A stretch of DNA of 7,728 bases, from positions 1 through 7,728 of the forward strand of contig OMUM01000105.1 in NCBI GenBank assembly GCA_900314225.1, given 5' to 3'. Below the pieces are notes generated by a model. That model worked only from the letters and a program-made list of their open reading frames with translations. It was not told the origin of the DNA and searched no databases. Origin of the DNA: an uncultured bacterium. Lineage in GTDB: Bacteria > Bacillota_I > Bacilli_A > RF39 > UBA660. Of the stretch, positions 5,812 to 7,728 are shown piece after piece (within the stretch, counting starts at the first letter, position 1; each line of letters starts with the position of its first letter). Made by a program: the position numbers and the translations under genes.

Positions 5812-6900
5812 ATGTCTAATATAATTGATTATTTAAATTGGCGAGGAGATATTCCTATTTCAAATATATCACCATTTAATGAAGTTGATGATTTGATTTT
5901 AACTAGATTTTCATATCTTAATTTAGATTTAATAAATTATAAAGATAATATAAAAATAGAAGAAATTAGTAAAGAATTTACTAATATAAATAAAGATTTA
6001 TTTAGAGATTATCGGGATAAAGAGTTAATAAAATTACTAGGTAATTCTAAAAGATTTAAAAATATGAAAATAACTGATTATATAAATCATAAAGATATAG
6101 AAAAATCCAAACAATTTGGAGCAGTTACTATTCATATAAATGAAAATGAAATGTATATATCTTTTATAGGTACCGATAAAAGTATTGTAGGTATTAAAGA
6201 AGATTGCAATATGAGCTTTATGAAAAATATTCCTTCACAAGTAGAAGGACTTAATTATACTAATAAAATAGTTAATAAATATAATAAAAATTTTAGATTA
6301 GGGGGTCATTCAAAAGGAGGTAATATTGCCGTTTTCTCAGGACTATATGTAAATGATTTTATAAAAGATAAAATTATAAGTATATCTAATTATGATGGAC
6401 CAGGTTTTACCAAGAGTATAGTAGAAGAAAAGAAAAATAGTCAAATATTAGAAAAAATAACAACTTATTTACCAGATGAATCAATTGTTGGCATGATGCT
6501 TGAACATGATGAAAAATATGAAATAATTAAAAGTAGTATTGAAGGATTAGGACAACATAATATTTATAGCTGGATGGTTAATTATAATAGTTTAATTAGA
6601 GTTAATAATATAAAAGATAAAACTATTTTAATTAATAAAACTATAAGAGATTGGCTTTTAAATACTGATAAAAAATCTCGTGAGGTATTTGTTGATGCTG
6701 TATTTAATTTAATTGATTATAATGCTAAAGATACTTACAATGATTTATTAGTTAATTGGAAAAAAGAAGTACCAGTAATTATTGATAATTATAAAGAACT
6801 AGATAGTAATCAAAAAAAGACAATTAATAAGATGTTAAAAATATTTATAAAAACAGCAATAGATAATTTTATACATTTGAAAAAGGTAGGTAGAATATGA
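5812..6900 (+). CDS. DUF2974 (Mbeg1-like) alpha/beta hydrolase, lipase-like
   Basis: The 362-residue protein fits the DUF2974/Mbeg1-like family of predicted lipase-fold hydrolases. It opens with the family start NIIDYLNWRGDI and PFNEVDDLILTRFSYL. It then shows FIGTDKSIVGIKEDCNMSF (about 118-136), the conserved segment before the catalytic site. The nucleophile elbow is GGHSKGG at 164-170, with Ser167 as the likely nucleophile. Asp195 in NYDGPG and His249 in GQHNIYSW are candidates for the rest of the triad. There is no signal peptide, so it should act inside the cell. The natural substrate of the family is not established; an ester or lipid is likely by fold. The C-terminal 90 residues are helical. 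Its TGA overlaps the ATG of the next gene (ATGA), indicating translational coupling. Confidence 0.88.
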   Translation: MSNIIDYLNWRGDIPISNISPFNEVDDLILTRFSYLNLDLINYKDNIKIEEISKEFTNINKDLFRDYRDKELIKLLGNSKRFKNMKITDYINHKDIEKSKQFGAVTIHINENEMYISFIGTDKSIVGIKEDCNMSFMKNIPSQVEGLNYTNKIVNKYNKNFRLGGHSKGGNIAVFSGLYVNDFIKDKIISISNYDGPGFTKSIVEEKKNSQILEKITTYLPDESIVGMMLEHDEKYEIIKSSIEGLGQHNIYSWMVNYNSLIRVNNIKDKTILINKTIRDWLLNTDKKSREVFVDAVFNLIDYNAKDTYNDLLVNWKKEVPVIIDNYKELDSNQKKTINKMLKIFIKTAIDNFIHLKKVGRI

Positions 6901-7721
6901 AAATAGCAGTTATTTCAGATATACATGGTAATTTAGAAGCAATGAATAGAGTACTTGAAGATATAAAGAAAAGAAATATTGATAAGATATTTTGCTTAGG
7001 AGATATTATTTTAAAAGGAACTCATATGAAAGAGTGTCTTGATCTAGTAAGAAAAAATTGTGAAATAGTAATTCAAGGAAATTGTGATGAAGTGTTTTCA
7101 CATGATAATTTTAATTTTCAAAATAATTTAGAAAGAAAAAAATATGAGTGGGTTAGATCTAAACTAGAAAAAGATGACTTTGATTATTTATTAAATTTAC
7201 CAAAAAGTTATGAATTTTATATGAGTGGTAGATTAATAAGATTATTTCATGCTACTCCTGGAGATATATATGGTTATGTTGGAAATATTGATAAGTTAGA
7301 TAATTTGTATAGTTTGTTTTTACCAAGTAAATATACTTCTAATAAAATTTGTGATGTAGTAATTTATGGTCATATTCATACCCAATATATGCAAAAAATT
7401 TATAATAGAACAATAATAAATGTTGGAAGTGTAGGAAATTCACTTGATGTAATTAGAAATTCGGAAAAAGATGGTAATAATAAAAATACAACATGTGCTG
7501 ATTATTTAGTAATAAATGGAAAATATAATTTCAAAGATTATGCTGATTTATCTTTTGAATTTATAAATTTAGAATATGATATAGATAAAGAATTAAATTC
7601 TAATACAGATAACTTTGAATTTGAATCATATTCCCACGAATTAAAATGTGGAAAGTATCGCGATATTGCTAAAGTAAAAGAAAGCTTAAAAAAAAGAGAC
7701 ATTGATTATAATAAAATATAA
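6897..7721 (+). CDS. Calcineurin-like metallophosphoesterase
   Basis: The 274-residue protein has all the metal-binding motifs of the calcineurin-like phosphoesterase superfamily. These are SDIHGN (Asp8, His10), LGDII (Asp36), GNCDE (Asn62, Asp64), LFHATPGD (His118) and YGHIH (His159, His161), followed by INVGSVGNS. The GNCD and GHIH forms are typical of the YfcE/MJ0936 and COG0639-like phosphodiesterase branch, but the protein is about 90 residues longer than YfcE. Extra length lies in the middle (about 75-115, with a WVRSKLEKDDFDYLLNLP segment) and at the charged C-terminus (about 220-274). It should be cytoplasmic and bind two divalent metal ions; the substrate is unknown. It overlaps the hydrolase stop by four bases and is preceded by AAGGTAGG at 6883-6890, so the two proteins are made together. 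Confidence 0.93.
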   Translation: MKIAVISDIHGNLEAMNRVLEDIKKRNIDKIFCLGDIILKGTHMKECLDLVRKNCEIVIQGNCDEVFSHDNFNFQNNLERKKYEWVRSKLEKDDFDYLLNLPKSYEFYMSGRLIRLFHATPGDIYGYVGNIDKLDNLYSLFLPSKYTSNKICDVVIYGHIHTQYMQKIYNRTIINVGSVGNSLDVIRNSEKDGNNKNTTCADYLVINGKYNFKDYADLSFEFINLEYDIDKELNSNTDNFEFESYSHELKCGKYRDIAKVKESLKKRDIDYNKI

Positions 7722-7728
7722 GAATAAT

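Overview
The window is a stretch of chromosome from a very AT-rich, low-GC Gram-positive bacterium. By eye the G+C is about a quarter or less. It uses the standard bacterial code: TGA ends the rimM gene and the DUF2974 gene, and every tryptophan codon I checked is TGG. Low GC, TGG tryptophan, AGGTGG/GGTGAT ribosome binding sites and single-membrane anchored surface proteins fit a host-associated Bacilli or Mycoplasmatota-like lineage (for example uncultured gut RF39-type bacteria) better than Mycoplasma proper. That placement is an inference. All ten main genes and one small ORF lie on the + strand. No gene-free stretch exceeds about 175 bases, and I found no tRNA, rRNA, CRISPR, insertion sequence or other mobile element.

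Layout. (1) 37-888: a membrane-anchored, extracytoplasmic protein of unknown function, closed by a good intrinsic terminator at 872-902. (2) 940-3940: five tightly packed genes: a YgjP-type zinc metallopeptidase, a TrmH/SpoU-family RNA ribose methyltransferase, the ribosome maturation factor RimM, the tRNA(m1G37) methyltransferase TrmD, and an unrecognised small helical protein. The theme is ribosome and RNA maturation. A weaker AT-rich hairpin at 3954-3986 probably ends this operon. (3) 4017-5778: a surface cassette with an exported beta-rich protein, a two-pass DUF5305-like membrane protein, and a 40-residue single-pass small protein, ending in a perfect-palindrome terminator at 5777-5795. 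(4) 5812-7721: a DUF2974/Mbeg1-like alpha/beta hydrolase whose stop codon overlaps the start of a calcineurin-like metallophosphoesterase.

How they work together. Block 2 is housekeeping: RimM and TrmD, with the methyltransferase, serve 30S maturation, tRNA reading-frame fidelity and (by homology) rRNA or tRNA 2'-O-methylation. Block 3 resembles the TasA/SipW/DUF5305 surface clusters of other Firmicutes, but no signal peptidase gene is visible here. It is the most interesting part of the window. Block 4 pairs two hydrolases that are translationally coupled, which suggests a shared but unknown pathway. I see no clear evidence of a wholly new system. The best candidates for new biology are the surface cassette with its micro-ORF, the cysteine-containing anchored protein at the left end, and the uncharacterised gene after trmD.
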